Source of the DNA: a virus
DNA: 37,583 nucleotides
Virus record (IMG/VR): IMGVR_UViG_3300009488_000039
Span: 1 to 37,583 of that record
Strand: one strand, 5' to 3'
Part shown: piece by piece, positions 36,430-37,583 of the stretch
Layout: each line of letters begins with the position of its first letter
Position numbering within the stretch: position 1 is the stretch's first letter
Position numbers and translations under genes: made by a program
The notes under the pieces: model-generated
Seen by the model: only the letters and a program-made list of their open reading frames with translations
Told to the model about the DNA's origin: nothing
Databases searched by the model: none

Positions 36430-37583
36430 ATGTCAGATTTTGACAGCGACATTGGAAAATTGCTCAACGATGTACTGGACGATAAGCCGGTTGTTTTGCC
36501 GGAAGATCAGCCAGCCACGCCCGAGGAAGTTACGGTAGTTGTTCAGGCAACCGAGCCTGATGAAACGAACGACATACTCGGGGACTTTATGCAAGAAATC
36601 GCGGACGAGCAGGTGGGCGTTATCACTACAGCACCTACGCCGCCACCCGACAGCCCTGAGGCAATCGAGCAGGAAGTTACACAGTGTGTAAGTAATGGCC
36701 TGTCTACCGAAGATGTCTTGGAGGGAATCATAGCCGAAGGCTTGGAACAGGAGTCGGAAGACGTTGGGCAAACCTCTATAGATGAGACGCCCATTCAAAC
36801 CGACGAAGCTGACGCTGGGGAGCTGGAGGCAGCCGACGGAGCTGACGCCGCGACCGTGCCTGAAGCGACTGAGATTTCCGAACACGTGTTCTCAGAGCCG
36901 ACAGACGAAGGCGTGACAGTGCCCGTCCCGACGTTCACCAGTGATGAGATTGCAGAGAACTTGGACATACGGAACTTTGCAACGCTCGTTACGTTGAACA
37001 CGGCTCGGTGGCACGCCAAGGTGAAGGACCACAAGGCTGCGAAGGATGCGGCTGATGCGAGTGGAGCCGATGCGGCGGCGTTTGAGGCACGTAAGAAGTT
37101 GCTGGTCGGAGCCGACGAGAAGCTGCGAGCAGTACACAAGGCGATTGACCTAGCACGTACCGAGCATTACCGCTTGACACTGCCGTGGTCAACAGTCGGC
37201 GTGAACGACCAAGGCAAGCGATCAGGTGGGCGGCTCATGCCCAACACGCTGTTCATGGAGTACACGACTGCTATGGCCCGCTGTAAGATGGATATGGACA
37301 CCAAGTTAACCGTCTTCGAGACTGCATACCCGATGCTAGTTTCGATTGCGGAACAGAACTTGGGTACTGCGTTCGATCCGTCCGAGTATCCTAACCCGTC
37401 GAGTATTCGCGAACACTTCCGACTGTCATTCGACTTCAATCCTATCCCGGTAGGGTCGGACTTCAAGGGACTACAGGACGCGCAGATACAGAAGTTGGGT
37501 ACGGCATTGGAGAGTAAGACGCGCACCATGCTGGAAAACGCGATGCAGGATGCGTGGACGCAGTTGTACGAGAGTGTGCAACA
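36430..37583 (+). CDS. Acidic ATPase-partner protein, N-terminal 384 aa (cut by the window edge)
   Basis: AGGAGG lies 4 nt before the ATG and the frame is open to the right edge. The first 140 residues are very acidic and Pro/Glu-rich, probably disordered (MSDFDSDIGKLLNDVLDDKP, ADEQVGVITTAPTPPP), and include VTQCVSN, encoded by palindrome copy 10. The second part is helical (WHAKVKDHKAAKDAADASGA, ADEKLRAVHKAIDLARTEHY), with LPWSTVGVNDQGKRSGGRLM and AYPMLVSIAEQNLGTAFDPS. Its place after a MoxR ATPase suggests a partner such as the DUF3150-type proteins seen in this context; this is a weak resemblance. Confidence 0.7.
   Translation, partial: MSDFDSDIGKLLNDVLDDKPVVLPEDQPATPEEVTVVVQATEPDETNDILGDFMQEIADEQVGVITTAPTPPPDSPEAIEQEVTQCVSNGLSTEDVLEGIIAEGLEQESEDVGQTSIDETPIQTDEADAGELEAADGADAATVPEATEISEHVFSEPTDEGVTVPVPTFTSDEIAENLDIRNFATLVTLNTARWHAKVKDHKAAKDAADASGADAAAFEARKKLLVGADEKLRAVHKAIDLARTEHYRLTLPWSTVGVNDQGKRSGGRLMPNTLFMEYTTAMARCKMDMDTKLTVFETAYPMLVSIAEQNLGTAFDPSEYPNPSSIREHFRLSFDFNPIPVGSDFKGLQDAQIQKLGTALESKTRTMLENAMQDAWTQLYESVQ
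36677..36691. promoter_or_regulatory. Dispersed palindrome, copy 10 (G centre, inside the acidic partner gene)
   Basis: TTACACAGTGTGTAA inside coding sequence, read as V-T-Q-C-V-S. It is in the disordered acidic part, where the encoded peptide should be tolerated. It is the last copy before the window edge. Confidence 0.75.

Noticed and set aside
28246-36691. CRISPR array as explanation for the repeated palindromes
   Set aside because: Spacing ranges from tens of bases to several kilobases, with coding genes between the copies; there is no regular spacer length.

Overview
The window is part of a tailed double-stranded DNA phage genome (or a prophage copy of one). It carries a large terminase, portal, scaffold, major capsid protein, neck adaptors, fibres, injected proteins and a lysis cassette, and no ribosomal, tRNA or housekeeping genes. 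The short neck and nozzle proteins, the injected proteins and the absence of a tape measure or sheath gene suggest a podovirus. The host is probably Gram-negative: the phage encodes a lipoprotein with a lipobox, Sec-type signal peptides and a type II secretion-like pseudopilin. No integrase, polymerase or host flanks are visible. Both window edges cut through genes, so lifestyle and exact host cannot be read from here.

Layout. From 1 to about 28.0 kb nearly everything is on the minus strand and reads leftwards. Upstream to downstream this gives: small proteins and receptor-binding candidates (27998 to 22999: small membrane-type protein, 122-aa protein, beta-propeller, 1094-aa repeat fibre); a run of small coupled genes (22999 to 20159) with a lipoprotein and a ribbon-helix-helix regulator; terL; portal; four small head genes; scaffold; major capsid protein, followed by a terminator; neck adaptors; fibre and nozzle genes; lysis genes (6828 to 4862: basic protein, GH108 lysozyme, holin candidate, secreted proline/coiled-coil protein, membrane/coiled-coil protein); a GNAT acetyltransferase; and three injected-protein candidates. 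One gene inside this block is on the plus strand: a 158-aa candidate small terminase (18260-18736), convergent with terL and sharing the bases of its stop codon. Near-consensus sigma70-type promoters precede the fibre, 122-aa, portal and lysis groups.

From 28.3 kb to the right edge everything reads rightwards: about 22 mostly small, tightly overlapped genes that look early or accessory. Recognisable members are a GspG-like pseudopilin, a secreted Gly/Ala/Asn-rich protein just upstream of it, a small Cys/His (zinc-type) protein, several one- or two-helix membrane proteins, a MoxR-like AAA+ ATPase and the N-terminal part of its acidic partner.

The most distinctive signal is a 15-bp palindrome, TTACACANTGTGTAA. 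It occurs nine times exactly, once with a two-base centre and once decayed, only between 28.2 and 36.7 kb. Five copies lie upstream of start codons, four of them only 13-19 nt away. Three lie inside genes, always in the same reading frame (encoding V/I-T-Q-C-V). It looks like a dispersed phage regulatory element comparable in logic to stoperators, and it ties the right-hand genes, including the pseudopilin, into one regulon. The regulator is not identified.
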